Shown here piece after piece: positions 48,395 through 57,650 of a DNA stretch of 64,000 nucleotides (position 1 is the first letter of the stretch; the number at the start of each line of letters is the position of its first letter). Source of the stretch: UBA1930 sp044348985 (GTDB taxonomy: Bacteria; Bacteroidota; Bacteroidia; Chitinophagales; Chitinophagaceae); contig JBIKRV010000014.1 in NCBI GenBank assembly GCA_044348985.1, positions 28,749-92,748 on the forward strand, in the 5' to 3' direction. Below the pieces are notes generated by a model that was not told the DNA's origin, searched no databases, and saw only the letters and a program-made list of their open reading frames with translations. The position numbers and the translations under genes are program-made.

Positions 48395-50851
48395 TTAATT
48401 TCCACTACTACCTTTCACCCTGCTTTGCTCATCTCCAGCTCCTCCACGTTTGCGTTGTTGTGTTGGTTTTCCTTTCCCAAACCGATAAGAAAATCCAAGA
48501 TTTACCACACGGCTATCTCTAGTTTGGTGAACAGTAAGATCTATATTCTGATACTTAGAATAACCATTAAATACTTGTGTTAAGAATACATCTCTAAGAT
48601 TCAACTTTAAAGTTCCTTTATTTTTTAACACTTGTTTTGTTAGTGCAATATTTACAGCACCCATTGGTTGCATAACTATTACACCACCAATTGCTCTACT
48701 TTGATAAAATGCACTCAACTCGGCATTCCAACCTTTTTTAAAACTAAATTGATTGCTTATATTTCCTGAGAACGTAGTTCCGTCAACCTCTAAATATAAA
48801 CCATTAATTAAACCACTGTATTTTGCGTTGTACACATTGGTATAAATATTGGCTTTCCACCATTTAGCAATTGGCACCATTGCACTTACAGATAAGCCCA
48901 AGTTCTTTTGTTTGGCAATATTATCTTTTCGTATAAAAGTGGTATTTGTACTATCTACCTGATCAAAAACTTCTTGTAAAATATCTTTTGTTGCACTGTA
49001 ATTTAATGTTGTGGTTAAAAACCCACCAAATGTGTGACTCAACTCAATATTATGGCTAAACTGTGGGCTTAAATATGGATTACCAGCCTGAAAAGTATAT
49101 TTATCTAAGAAATAATAAAATGGATTTAAGTCTTCGTAATCAGGTCGATCAATTCTTCTTCCATAATTTATAGCAAACTGATTTTTTTCATTGGCATTAA
49201 ATCCTACATAAACTGTTGGAAATAACTGTGTATAGTTTCTGTCAAACTGTTGACCAGTTGTTAATTGATTACCTTTTGCAATGGTATTCTCAATTCTTAA
49301 TCCAGTTTGAACACTCCATTTTTTATTCAATTCCTTATTAAAATTTACATAAGCAGCATTGATATTTTCTTTGTATTTAAAGTGGTTGCTTCTGCCAGCA
49401 TCTGTAATCCATTTGTTGCCATCCCAATTATCATATAAAGCATTGTTATCAGTTTCTACATAGCTACTTTTTAAACCAGCTTCAATTTTTGTTCCTTTTT
49501 TTATCGGGTGTGAATAATCAACTTTTGCACTGTAAATATGTATATCGGCAGGTAGGTTGCCTTGCATCAATTCGTCAGAATCTTTTTTATTGCCAGCAGC
49601 ATCATAAAACAAGTTACTCATAAATTGTTTGTTGCCCGAGTTGTAATGCAAGTAGTCAATATCGCTTGTAATTTCAGTACCCAACGTATCTAATAAGCGA
49701 CGAAAATTAAAGTTTACGCCCACATTTTTTAAATCAGTTGATACATTGTTTACAGCTACATTTTTTGTATTTACTACACCTACATTATTTTGAATAAATG
49801 ATAAATTGTTGGTAAGCTCTTCGCCAGTTTCACCATAACCATTTACAACAATGCCAAAAGTGGTTTTCTTATTTGCAAAATAATCGGCACCCACTTTATA
49901 CGAATGACTGTTGTATTTTTTTTTGCTTACAGCATATTGATCGAATAAGGAAAACAGATTCCCGTTATTCTTATCAGTAAATTTTCTTGTTATATCAATA
50001 TTTTGAAAACGCTCACTATAATTATAACCACCATTGGCAAAAAAGTTGAACTTGCCATGGCGATAATTTAAATTGATGCTGTTGTTAGATTTTGGATAAA
50101 TTCCCTGACCATAACCAACAGAAACGCTTCCATTCAACCCAACAGTTTTTGTTTTTTTGGTTTTTATATTAATTACACCAGCATTACCCGATGCATCGTA
50201 TTTTGCAGGTGGATTTGTCATAATTTCTAACTGATCTAAATTACCTCCAGGCATATTTTTAAGCATATTGGCTAAATCTTGACCCGCTAAATAAGTAGGT
50301 CTTCCATCTACCAAAACCAAAACACCAGATTTTCCTTTTAAACTGATGTTACCATCTTTATCAACAACAACTCCAGGAGCTTTTTCCAACACTTCTAATA
50401 CAGTTAAGCCAGTTGTTGTGGCTAATGCATCTACGTTTACAATAGTTCTATCTAATTTTTGCTCAATAAATGCTTTTTTTGACGTAACCATTACATTACC
50501 CAATTCTTTGCTTGCAACTGCTAAACGAACTGATAAAGCAACACTTGTATTTGTGTTACTTACTTCTACTGAATTACTGTAGTATTTACTATAACCAACA
50601 CCTTGTACCAAAATCAAAAACTTGCCATTGGTAAGAGCTGAAAATTCATATTCACCCTTATTATTGGTGATGGCCATTTTTACAAAAGCCGAATCTTTTG
50701 CTTTTAATAAACTTACATTGGCAGCTTCTACTGGCCTTTGTTCATCAGTAACCAATCCTGAAATTTTTCCATTTTTAGCTTCTTGAGCATTGTTAATCAA
50801 GGGATTAAGCAGTAATCCCATTGAAAATAGTGTAGTAATAAGTAGTTTCAT
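48395..50851 (-). CDS. TonB-dependent receptor, outer membrane beta-barrel family
   Basis: This 818-residue outer-membrane protein has a signal peptide, a carboxypeptidase-regulatory-like domain (about 28-110: KISGLVTDEQRPVEAANVSLL), a plug domain (about 120-230: TVLEVLEKAPGVVVDKDGNISLKGKSGVLVLVDGRP split here only for description) and a C-terminal barrel. It ends in GFSYRFGKGKPTQQRKRGG, a basic tail after the last strand. It is not a SusC: it lacks the SusC length of about 1000 and no SusD follows. The ligand is unknown, possibly a siderophore or peptide. It is monocistronic, flanked by terminators. Confidence 0.85.
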   Translation of the reverse strand: MKLLITTLFSMGLLLNPLINNAQEAKNGKISGLVTDEQRPVEAANVSLLKAKDSAFVKMAITNNKGEYEFSALTNGKFLILVQGVGYSKYYSNSVEVSNTNTSVALSVRLAVASKELGNVMVTSKKAFIEQKLDRTIVNVDALATTTGLTVLEVLEKAPGVVVDKDGNISLKGKSGVLVLVDGRPTYLAGQDLANMLKNMPGGNLDQLEIMTNPPAKYDASGNAGVINIKTKKTKTVGLNGSVSVGYGQGIYPKSNNSINLNYRHGKFNFFANGGYNYSERFQNIDITRKFTDKNNGNLFSLFDQYAVSKKKYNSHSYKVGADYFANKKTTFGIVVNGYGETGEELTNNLSFIQNNVGVVNTKNVAVNNVSTDLKNVGVNFNFRRLLDTLGTEITSDIDYLHYNSGNKQFMSNLFYDAAGNKKDSDELMQGNLPADIHIYSAKVDYSHPIKKGTKIEAGLKSSYVETDNNALYDNWDGNKWITDAGRSNHFKYKENINAAYVNFNKELNKKWSVQTGLRIENTIAKGNQLTTGQQFDRNYTQLFPTVYVGFNANEKNQFAINYGRRIDRPDYEDLNPFYYFLDKYTFQAGNPYLSPQFSHNIELSHTFGGFLTTTLNYSATKDILQEVFDQVDSTNTTFIRKDNIAKQKNLGLSVSAMVPIAKWWKANIYTNVYNAKYSGLINGLYLEVDGTTFSGNISNQFSFKKGWNAELSAFYQSRAIGGVIVMQPMGAVNIALTKQVLKNKGTLKLNLRDVFLTQVFNGYSKYQNIDLTVHQTRDSRVVNLGFSYRFGKGKPTQQRKRGGAGDEQSRVKGSSGN

Positions 50852-51026
50852 TTTGATTGTTTTTTATTTTTATTTAGTTCTTGCTATTAAATATTACAAA
50901 ACAAAACTAACTACCATGCTTTACATAGTACATGCTTTTGGCATGAACGGTTATTTTTTGGGGATGAATGGAAAAAGTTGAGGAGTTTGTTTAAACGAAC
51001 TATTTAAACGTTCGTTACATTTTTGC

Positions 51027-51071
51027 ATAAAAAAAGGTGAAGTTTAATATCTCTCCTATACTATTCACTTT
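51027..51071 (-). terminator. Terminator after cmk
   Basis: AAAGGTGAA and TTCACTTT pair with one bulge around an AT-rich loop, and on the minus strand seven T residues follow. It starts 5 nt past the cmk stop. Confidence 0.6.
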
Positions 51072-51075
51072 AGCT

Positions 51076-51756
51076 CTAAGCTTCCATTTTTTCTTGAGCC
51101 CATTTTAAGGCAATTTCCAATTGCTCTTCACGGGTAATATTGCTATTATCTAATATTAAAGCATCGTGGGCTTGTTTTAATGGACTAAATTCTCTTGTGC
51201 TATCTATATGATCTCTTGAAACAAGATTTTCTTTTACTTCATCTTTACTAACTATATCTCCTTTAGCAACTAATTCAGCGTAACGTCTTTCAACACGTAC
51301 ATCAACATCTGCAGTTACAAAAATTTTCAATTCAGCATTTGGAAAAACAGTTGTACCAATATCTCTACCATCCATTACAATACCTTTCTGCTCTCCCATT
51401 TTTTGTTGTTGAGCAACAGAAAATTCACGTACATATTTGTTGGCACTTATAGCACTAACAATTTGACTAATATGCATATCACGAATGAGTGATTCAACGT
51501 TTTCATTGTTCAGTAAAATATCGCTGGTACCTTTTGTTGCATTGTATTCAAATTCTAATTGAACATGACGTAACGCTTCTGTTACAGCATTATCATTATT
51601 TATATCAATATTGTTTCTAAAAAAATGCAAAGCAATTGCTCTGTACATTGCACCACTATCTACAAAAACATAGTTGAGTACTTTTGCTAATTGTTTAGCC
51701 AAAGTGCTTTTACCACAAGATGAAAATCCATCTATTGCTATTATAATTTTTTTCAT
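51076..51756 (-). CDS. cmk: Cytidylate kinase
   Basis: This 226-residue enzyme phosphorylates CMP and dCMP. The Walker A motif GFSSCGKST is at residues 10-18, VDSGAMYRAIALH near residue 31 and VMDGRDIGTTVFPNAELKIF near residue 126 are CMP-kinase signatures, and RRYAELVAKG lies in the lid. The length is that of the family. It stands alone; the gap to dapA upstream contains a palindromic repeat. Confidence 0.95.
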   Translation of the reverse strand: MKKIIIAIDGFSSCGKSTLAKQLAKVLNYVFVDSGAMYRAIALHFFRNNIDINNDNAVTEALRHVQLEFEYNATKGTSDILLNNENVESLIRDMHISQIVSAISANKYVREFSVAQQQKMGEQKGIVMDGRDIGTTVFPNAELKIFVTADVDVRVERRYAELVAKGDIVSKDEVKENLVSRDHIDSTREFSPLKQAHDALILDNSNITREEQLEIALKWAQEKMEA

Positions 51757-51769
51757 TACTTATTAAAAT

Positions 51770-51888
51770 TTCACACGAAGCAACAAAGAATACAAAGTAC
51801 ACAAAGACTATAAAGCGAATGTTTTCAGTCCTTTCCTTACAAAAATTCTTTGTGAACGTGGTAACCTTAGCTTCTTTGTGTGAAACAA
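51770..51888. repeat. Imperfect palindromic repeat between cmk and dapA
   Basis: TTTCACACGAAG near 51770 is mirrored by CTTCTTTGTGTGAAA near 51870, and inner segments ACAAAGAATACAAAG and AAATTCTTTGTG also pair. A related single arm (AACACAAAG ... CTTCGTGTT) occurs at 21325-21356. It may fold in RNA or be a remnant of a mobile palindrome. Confidence 0.55.
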
Positions 51889-51893
51889 TGAAA

Positions 51894-52778
51894 CTAATAT
51901 TTTGCTAAAAAAGCTTTCACTTTATTTTGAGTTGCTTCAGTTAAAGGTGTAACAGGTAAACGTAATACATTTTCAATGAGTCCTTGTTCGTACATAAAAC
52001 CTTTTACACCAGCAGGATTATTTTCTACAAACAATAAATCGTAGGCTTCTAATAAACGAAAATGCAACTTTCTTGCAGCAGCAAAATCACCTTTTAATCC
52101 TAATTGAATCATTGCAGCAAAATCTTTAGGAAATGCATTAGCAGCAACGCTGATTACACCATCCATACCACATGCTAGTTGAGGTAAAATCAAAGCATCA
52201 TCGCCACTTACCACTAAAAAATCTTCAGGTCGGTCACGTAAAATTTGCATTGCCTGATTCATATCGTCACTTGCTTCTTTAATACCAGCAATATTAGCCA
52301 CTTCACGAGCCAACCGAATGGTTGTTGAAGCTGCTAAATTTCGTCCAGTACGTCCGGGTACATTGTACAATAAAATTGGCTTAGGACTTGCGGTAGCCAA
52401 TGCTTTATAATGTTGAAATAATCCTTCTTGGGAAGGCTTGCTGTAATAAGGTGATGCACTTAAAACTGCAACAGCTTTATCTAATGGATATTGTTCTAAA
52501 TCTTTTACCAAACTATGTGTACTGTTACCACCAATGCCCACAACAACAGGCACACGACCATTTACTTTTTCGCAAGTATAATTAATAATGTCAAACTTCT
52601 CCTGTTTGTCAATTGTTGGTGTTTCGCCAGTTGTGCCCAATGTAATTAAGTAGTTTACGCCACCATCAATAACATAATCTATTACTTTACCCAATGCATC
52701 AAAATCTACATCGTTATTTTGTTTGAATGGAGTGATTAATGCAACTCCAGTACCACCTAATTGAGAACGTAAAGACAT
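51894..52778 (-). CDS. dapA: 4-hydroxy-tetrahydrodipicolinate synthase
   Basis: This 294-residue TIM-barrel lyase condenses pyruvate with aspartate semialdehyde in lysine/diaminopimelate synthesis. The Schiff-base lysine is Lys167 (GIKEAS), Tyr138 lies in LLYNVPGRTG, and TLGTTGETPT near residue 46 is the conserved phosphate-like loop. The length is standard. It has its own promoter candidate at 52813-52820 within a repeat-bearing gap after accA. Confidence 0.95.
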   Translation of the reverse strand: MSLRSQLGGTGVALITPFKQNNDVDFDALGKVIDYVIDGGVNYLITLGTTGETPTIDKQEKFDIINYTCEKVNGRVPVVVGIGGNSTHSLVKDLEQYPLDKAVAVLSASPYYSKPSQEGLFQHYKALATASPKPILLYNVPGRTGRNLAASTTIRLAREVANIAGIKEASDDMNQAMQILRDRPEDFLVVSGDDALILPQLACGMDGVISVAANAFPKDFAAMIQLGLKGDFAAARKLHFRLLEAYDLLFVENNPAGVKGFMYEQGLIENVLRLPVTPLTEATQNKVKAFLAKY

Positions 52779-52812
52779 TTTTTATTTGAAATTAAAGGTC
52801 GAATTTATTGTT

Positions 52813-52820
52813 CAAATATA
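52813..52820 (-). promoter_or_regulatory. Candidate dapA -7 promoter element
   Basis: The minus strand reads TATATTTG, a perfect TAnnTTTG, 34 nt before the dapA ATG. It directly adjoins the dispersed repeat at 52826, which would then occupy the -33 region. Confidence 0.5.
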
Positions 52821-52825
52821 TTCTT

Positions 52826-52879
52826 CAGTTGAAGAGTGTCCTGCTATTCAGCAGGATTTTCAACAACGCCACTGAAGCC
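52826..52879 (+). repeat. Intergenic repeat family, copy 7 (hairpin-containing form)
   Basis: CAGTTGAAGAGTG is followed by TCCTGCTATTCAGCAGGA, then TTTTCAACA and ACGCCACTGAAGCC. Compared with the copy at 39101, a 27-nt hairpin module (52839-52865) replaces the two bases CG. It lies upstream of dapA. Confidence 0.75.
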
Positions 52880-52955
52880 GATTTGAAAACTAAAAGTTGG
52901 TCAACAAAAAATTGCTTCCATAAATTAGAAATTACGAATCAGAAATAATTAATTC

Positions 52956-53936
52956 TTATAAAGCAACTTCATCAAAGAAGCCCATTTGCTCATACTTTTC
53001 TATGCGTTGATTAATACGTTCTTGTGGATCCATATTTTTAAACTCATTCAAAGCATTGATGATGCAACTTTTTAAACGTTGAGCAGCATCGTCATAATCC
53101 CAATGTGCTCCACCATCTGGTTCAGAAACAATTTCATCTACTAAACCAAAACCTTTCATATCGGTTGCAGTTAAACGCAATTGTTCAGCAGCAGTTTCCT
53201 TTTTATCCCAGCTACGCCATAAAATAGAAGAACAACTTTCAGGAGAAATTACCGTGTACCAAGTATTTTCCATCATCAACATTTTATCGCCTACACCAAT
53301 ACCCAGTGCCCCACCACTTGCACCTTCACCAATGATTACACAAACAATAGGCACTTTTAAACGTACCATTTCGTAAATATTACGTGCAATAGCTTCACCT
53401 TGTCCACGTTCTTCAGCTTCTAAACCTGGAAATGCACCTGGTGTATCAATTAAAGTAACAACTGGTTTATTAAATTTTTCGGCCAACCGCATTAAACGTA
53501 AAGCTTTGCGATAACCTTCTGGATTGGCCATACCAAAATTTCTAAGCTGACGGGTTTTGGTGTTAATTCCTTTTTGCTGACCAATAAACATAACTGTTTC
53601 GCCATTTAACTCAGCAAAACCACCTATCATTGCTTTATCATCTTTTACATTTCTATCCCCATGCAATTCAAGAAAGCCAGTGGTCATTTTTTCTATATAT
53701 TTTAGGGTATATGGCCTATCCGGATGACGACTGAGTTGTACTCTTTGCCAGGGTGTTAAATGCTGGGTTATTTCTACACGTTTATCAATTATAGATTGCT
53801 CCAATTGTTGCAGCGTACTGTTATAGTCTATTTTTGGATTCTTCTCAGCCAGTTTTTTCGTTTGCTCAATTTGCTCATATAACTCCTTAATTGGCTGTTC
53901 AAATTCTAAGAATTGTCTGTTAGGGTATTTAGGCAT
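52956..53936 (-). CDS. accA: Acetyl-CoA carboxylase carboxyltransferase subunit alpha
   Basis: This 326-residue subunit transfers CO2 from carboxybiotin to acetyl-CoA in fatty-acid synthesis, together with AccD. Crotonase-fold motifs are visible: MIGGFAELNGETVMFIGQQKG near residue 100, TLIDTPGAFPGLEAEERGQ near residue 161 and IGEGASGGALGIGVGD near residue 203. The N-terminal helix (EFEQPIKELYEQIEQTKKL) matches the family. No accD is in the window. Confidence 0.96.
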   Translation of the reverse strand: MPKYPNRQFLEFEQPIKELYEQIEQTKKLAEKNPKIDYNSTLQQLEQSIIDKRVEITQHLTPWQRVQLSRHPDRPYTLKYIEKMTTGFLELHGDRNVKDDKAMIGGFAELNGETVMFIGQQKGINTKTRQLRNFGMANPEGYRKALRLMRLAEKFNKPVVTLIDTPGAFPGLEAEERGQGEAIARNIYEMVRLKVPIVCVIIGEGASGGALGIGVGDKMLMMENTWYTVISPESCSSILWRSWDKKETAAEQLRLTATDMKGFGLVDEIVSEPDGGAHWDYDDAAQRLKSCIINALNEFKNMDPQERINQRIEKYEQMGFFDEVAL

Positions 53937-54223
53937 ACAATTTCTATTGGGGCGTAAAAATAATGCTTTGATGGTTTTGCAACGTTAAAAACAATTTTAT
54001 AGACAATTTTGTGGAAAAGAAAACTTATAAAAAGTTACTTTTTAATATGGAATATTCAACGATTTGAAATTGTTGCATAAAATCTTGAATGATTTCTTAT
54101 CTGCAACGCAACATCTATAGAAATGCAAATTTGCTACCTTGTATTAGGTATTCTTCTTCAATTAAACTCAAAATTTATCACAGAAACTGCAATTATATAA
54201 GAGAACAATTATCTTAGTGTCCT

Positions 54224-54790
54224 ATGGTACCTGTAAGGCATATAGATAAAACGTTAAATGACCAATCTTTAATGATTGCTTTTCAACAAACACTCGACCA
54301 GAATGTATTGGCTGTCTTATACTTACGTTATAAAGATTTGGTCTTTGGTACCTGTATGAAATATTTGAAAAATGAAGATACCAGTCAAGATGCTGTGATG
54401 AATATTTATCAGGAGCTGGCACAGAAATTACCCAATCATAAGGTCGATAATTTTAAAAGTTGGCTATATGTGGTTACCAAAAACCATTGTTTAATGCAGT
54501 TGAGGAAGGATAAGAAAACAGTAACTGTTGAATTTGACGGGCAATTTATGCAATCAGAAGACTTTTCTCATCTTGATCGTGTTCTAGAAAAAGAACAACA
54601 TTTACAAAGTCTTGAAAATTGTATAGAAGGTCTGAACGATGAGCAGAAAAAAAGCATTCAATTGTTTTATTTAGAAAATAAATGTTACAATGAAATTGCT
54701 GATTTAACGGGCATCGAATGGAACAAAGTACGCAGCCTAATACAAAACGGAAGACGAAATTTAAAAATTTGTATGGAAAGCAATGCTTAA
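54224..54790 (+). CDS. ECF-type RNA polymerase sigma factor
   Basis: This 188-residue sigma-70 family protein has region 2 at about 20-85 (VLYLRYKDLVFGTCMKYLKN then QDAVMNIYQEL) and region 4 at about 125-180 (LNDEQKKSIQLFYLENKCYNEIADLTG then VRSLIQNGRRNLK). Region 3 is absent, as expected for ECF. The next gene starts inside its last codons (8-nt overlap), so the partner is translationally coupled and probably acts as its membrane-bound regulator. The target promoters are unknown. Confidence 0.88.
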   Translation: MVPVRHIDKTLNDQSLMIAFQQTLDQNVLAVLYLRYKDLVFGTCMKYLKNEDTSQDAVMNIYQELAQKLPNHKVDNFKSWLYVVTKNHCLMQLRKDKKTVTVEFDGQFMQSEDFSHLDRVLEKEQHLQSLENCIEGLNDEQKKSIQLFYLENKCYNEIADLTGIEWNKVRSLIQNGRRNLKICMESNA

Positions 54791-56375
54791 CGATAATACA
54801 CATATTAATTACAGCAAAGCCGATATTGAAAAATATTTGCAAGGCAAAATGAGTGCATCAGAAATGCATGCACTTGAAAAAGCAGCCTTGCAAGATTCTT
54901 TTTTAGCCGATGCTATCGAAGGTTTTGAAATTGCCGATACCATTAAATCGAACAATGCTTTGGATAAAACTGAAGCGATGATTTTAGCATCAAATACTGC
55001 AAAAAATTACGCTATTTCCGATATTGAACAATACTTTTCAGGCAAGCTTACCAATACAGAAAGATACGCCATAGAAAAAGCAGCCTTACAAGACCCATTT
55101 TTAGCAGATGCTATGGAAGGTTATGAAAATGTAAATTTTACAACTGTTCAAGGTCGCTTGCAAACTATTGCAACCAATATTTCTGGAGTAGAAAAACAAG
55201 AAACTAAAGTTGTAGCAATAAACAGTAACAATAAACAATGGTTGCGTTATGCAGCTGCTGTAATTTTAATGGTTGGAGTTGGAAGTACAGTTTGGTTAAT
55301 GAATAAAAAAGCAACTACTGTTGAGCAACCCATTGCACAAATACATGAAGAAATAAAAAATGCACCATCGTCTAGTGTTCAAAATGGTGATGTAAAAAAC
55401 AATGAGGTTACAACAGATATTGCTAGTGGACCAAAAAATGAAACTGTAAATTCAGCTACAAAATCGTATCCAACAATTAAACCCTCTATTGATACAAAAG
55501 AAGCAGCAACTATAATCGATAACAAACAAGAACAGTTGATTACACAAGAAAAAAATGAGGATGCTGTTGCAAATAGATTAAAAGTAGAGGAAGCTACACA
55601 AAAAGAGCAGCTATTAAATGCAGCAAAAAATGCACCTACTGAAAATAAGGATTACACCAATGCTAATGTTCATGCAGGCAACAACATTTCAAATCGTTCT
55701 AATACCAGTCCATCTGTTTCAAACAACAATATAAATTATTCTTATAATGCCAATAACAGATCATTGAATGTAATAAAAGGAAGGGTTACAGATGATAAAG
55801 GAGAAGCAATTCCTGCTGCTAATATTAATATCAAAACCAACAATCAAAACTTTGTAGCATTAAGTGACAATAAAGGAAATTTTTCAGTTAAAGTAACCGA
55901 TACAAACGCAGTTGCATCAGTACAATCTGTTGGATATGAAAAACGTGAACTAACACTTAATGCCAATACAAGCAATACTATTGTACTTGATAAAGAAAGC
56001 TCATCCCTATCAGAAGTTGTTGTGGTTGGCTACGGAGCAAGTAAGAAAAAATCGATGACTGGTTCGGTATCAAAAACAGCCAAACAAGAAATAATAAATT
56101 CAGGGGCAACGCCTATTGGCGGATGGAAATCTTTTAATGATTATCTGCAACAAAAAATTGCTGAAGTGCTAAACAGCAAAACCGAAGAAGATGGAGATTT
56201 TAGCGATGTAACCATTGAATTTAAAGTAAATGATTCTGGTAATCCGTACAATATAAAAACGCCCGGCACAAACAATAAAACACTTAGTAAAAAAGCCATA
56301 GAGATTATAAAAGAAGGCCCTAAATGGCAGGCTGATAAAAAGACCAAGAAAGTAAAACTGGTACTTCAATTTTAA
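54783..56375 (+). CDS. Membrane anti-sigma-like protein with carboxypeptidase-regulatory, TonB-box-like and TonB C-terminal domains
   Basis: This 530-residue protein has an unusual order. Residues 10-48 and 76-114 are two copies of one motif (DIEKYLQGKMSASEMHALEK and DIEQYFSGKLTNTERYAIEK, both ending FLADA.EG), resembling the cytosolic part of anti-sigma factors. A single transmembrane helix lies at 153-173, followed by a low-complexity linker to about 330, a carboxypeptidase-D regulatory-like domain (about 333-400), a SusC-type plug-start motif (VVVVGYGASKKKSMTGSV near 411-428) and a TonB C-terminal-like domain (about 450-530). Coupling with the sigma gene suggests signalling across the envelope. 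The role is inferred. Confidence 0.75.
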   Translation: MLNDNTHINYSKADIEKYLQGKMSASEMHALEKAALQDSFLADAIEGFEIADTIKSNNALDKTEAMILASNTAKNYAISDIEQYFSGKLTNTERYAIEKAALQDPFLADAMEGYENVNFTTVQGRLQTIATNISGVEKQETKVVAINSNNKQWLRYAAAVILMVGVGSTVWLMNKKATTVEQPIAQIHEEIKNAPSSSVQNGDVKNNEVTTDIASGPKNETVNSATKSYPTIKPSIDTKEAATIIDNKQEQLITQEKNEDAVANRLKVEEATQKEQLLNAAKNAPTENKDYTNANVHAGNNISNRSNTSPSVSNNNINYSYNANNRSLNVIKGRVTDDKGEAIPAANINIKTNNQNFVALSDNKGNFSVKVTDTNAVASVQSVGYEKRELTLNANTSNTIVLDKESSSLSEVVVVGYGASKKKSMTGSVSKTAKQEIINSGATPIGGWKSFNDYLQQKIAEVLNSKTEEDGDFSDVTIEFKVNDSGNPYNIKTPGTNNKTLSKKAIEIIKEGPKWQADKKTKKVKLVLQF

Positions 56376-56398
56376 ATAAACTCCATTTATAAAAAACA

Positions 56399-56429
56399 TT
56401 TGATAATACTTCGTGTTATTGTAGGTTTG
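56399..56429 (+). promoter_or_regulatory. Promoter of the DUF2911 gene
   Basis: TTTG (56399-56402), a 19-nt spacer and TAGGTTTG (56422-56429) match the Bacteroidota sigma consensus exactly in spacing. The ATG follows 21 nt after the -7 element. Confidence 0.8.
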
Positions 56430-56450
56430 TAATTATAAACTAAAAAAAGT

Positions 56451-57293
56451 ATGAAGAAGTTATTATCAATTGTAGCTGTTGCATGTGCAATTTCTGTAAA
56501 CGCACAAATTAAAATGCCAGCTCCCAGCTCAGGACAAACCATTGCTCAGGATTTTGGATTAGGTAAAATTGAACTCAGCTATTCCCGTCCATCTATAAAA
56601 GGAAGATCAATGTTTAAAGAAGGCAGCGAACTTGCCCCATTAAACGATGTATGGCGTACTGGTGCAAATGGTGCAACTACTCTAAAATTCACAGACGAAG
56701 TAACCATTAATGGTGTTGCATTAAAAGCAGGCAAATATGGCCTTTTATCAATTCCTGGCAAAAATGAGTGGACTTTAATTATTACAAAAGATACAACTGT
56801 TAATCAGCCTTCAGCTTACAAGCAAGAAAATGATGTAGTAAGAGTAACAGTTACTCCAATGAAATTGAAAGAAAGTATTGAAGTGTTTACCATGCAGTTT
56901 GCAAATGTGCAAGCCGAAAGTTGCGAATTACATTTAATGTGGGGTAAAGTTGCTCTGAGTTTACCTATTGCAACCAATGTAAAAGACAGAATTAGAGCCC
57001 AAACAGAACAAGCTTTGGCAGGTGATAAAGTGTCTGCAAACACGTACAATGCTGCTGCTAGTTTTTATTACGAAATGGATAAAGATTACAACAAAGCTTT
57101 GAACTGCATTAATAAAGCAGTTGATTTAAACCAAAAAGCATTTTGGAACTACTTACTAAAAGCAAAAATTGAAGTTGCTTTAGGCGATAAAGTAAGTGCT
57201 AAAGCAAGTGCCGAAAAATGCATTGCAGGTGCAACAGAACAAAAAAATACCGATTACGTTAGAATGGCAAAAGAGTTAATTAAAAAATTGTAA
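56451..57293 (+). CDS. DUF2911 domain protein with TPR-like C-terminus (exported)
   Basis: This 280-residue protein has a signal peptide (LLSIVAVACAISVNAQ). The DUF2911 domain spans about 25-170 (IELSYSRPSIKGR, WRTGANGATTLKFT, AGKYGLLSIPGKNEWTLII). Residues about 185-275 look like helix-turn-helix TPR repeats (AASFYYEMDKDYNKALNCINKAVDLN). The function of DUF2911 is unknown; it is periplasmic and common in Bacteroidota. It has a strong upstream promoter and a strong downstream terminator, so it is monocistronic. Confidence 0.85.
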   Translation: MKKLLSIVAVACAISVNAQIKMPAPSSGQTIAQDFGLGKIELSYSRPSIKGRSMFKEGSELAPLNDVWRTGANGATTLKFTDEVTINGVALKAGKYGLLSIPGKNEWTLIITKDTTVNQPSAYKQENDVVRVTVTPMKLKESIEVFTMQFANVQAESCELHLMWGKVALSLPIATNVKDRIRAQTEQALAGDKVSANTYNAAASFYYEMDKDYNKALNCINKAVDLNQKAFWNYLLKAKIEVALGDKVSAKASAEKCIAGATEQKNTDYVRMAKELIKKL

Positions 57294-57314
57294 GTCAATT
57301 ATGCGAACTAATAC

Positions 57315-57355
57315 TCACAAAAAAGCCTTCTGTTTTACAGAAGGCTTTTTTGTGA
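57315..57355 (+). terminator. Rho-independent terminator after the DUF2911 gene
   Basis: TCACAAAAAAGCCTTCTG and CAGAAGGCTTTTTTGTGA form an 18-bp perfect stem with loop TTTTA. It starts 22 nt past the stop. Confidence 0.92.
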
Positions 57356-57491
57356 TACAGCTGATACACCCTAAAATAAATTGACATAGAATTTTGTTTA
57401 TATGGTATCATTGTAAATCGTGCTGACATCTAAGAATTTTTATACAAAATAACGCTGTTGAACTGATAAAAGCTGAATTATATTCCTCTGC

Positions 57492-57516
57492 ACAAGGGTG
57501 CGACGCAACAAATGTT
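57492..57516 (+). repeat. Intergenic repeat family, copy 8 (diverged)
   Basis: ACAAGG then GTGCGACGCAAC, followed by AAATGTTCAATAG. The core matches for ten bases and the AATAG end is present, but the ACTGAAGC part is degraded. Confidence 0.5.
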
Positions 57517-57650
57517 CAATAGAAATTCTTCCGTTGGTCAAACAAAACTTCTTTTCAAAGGCTCAAAACAACCCAATATGCCTATTCTTAACCTTTTTTT
57601 ATGCATAAACGTGCATACCTGCATCGTTATGGCAGTAATTTTCAACATCC

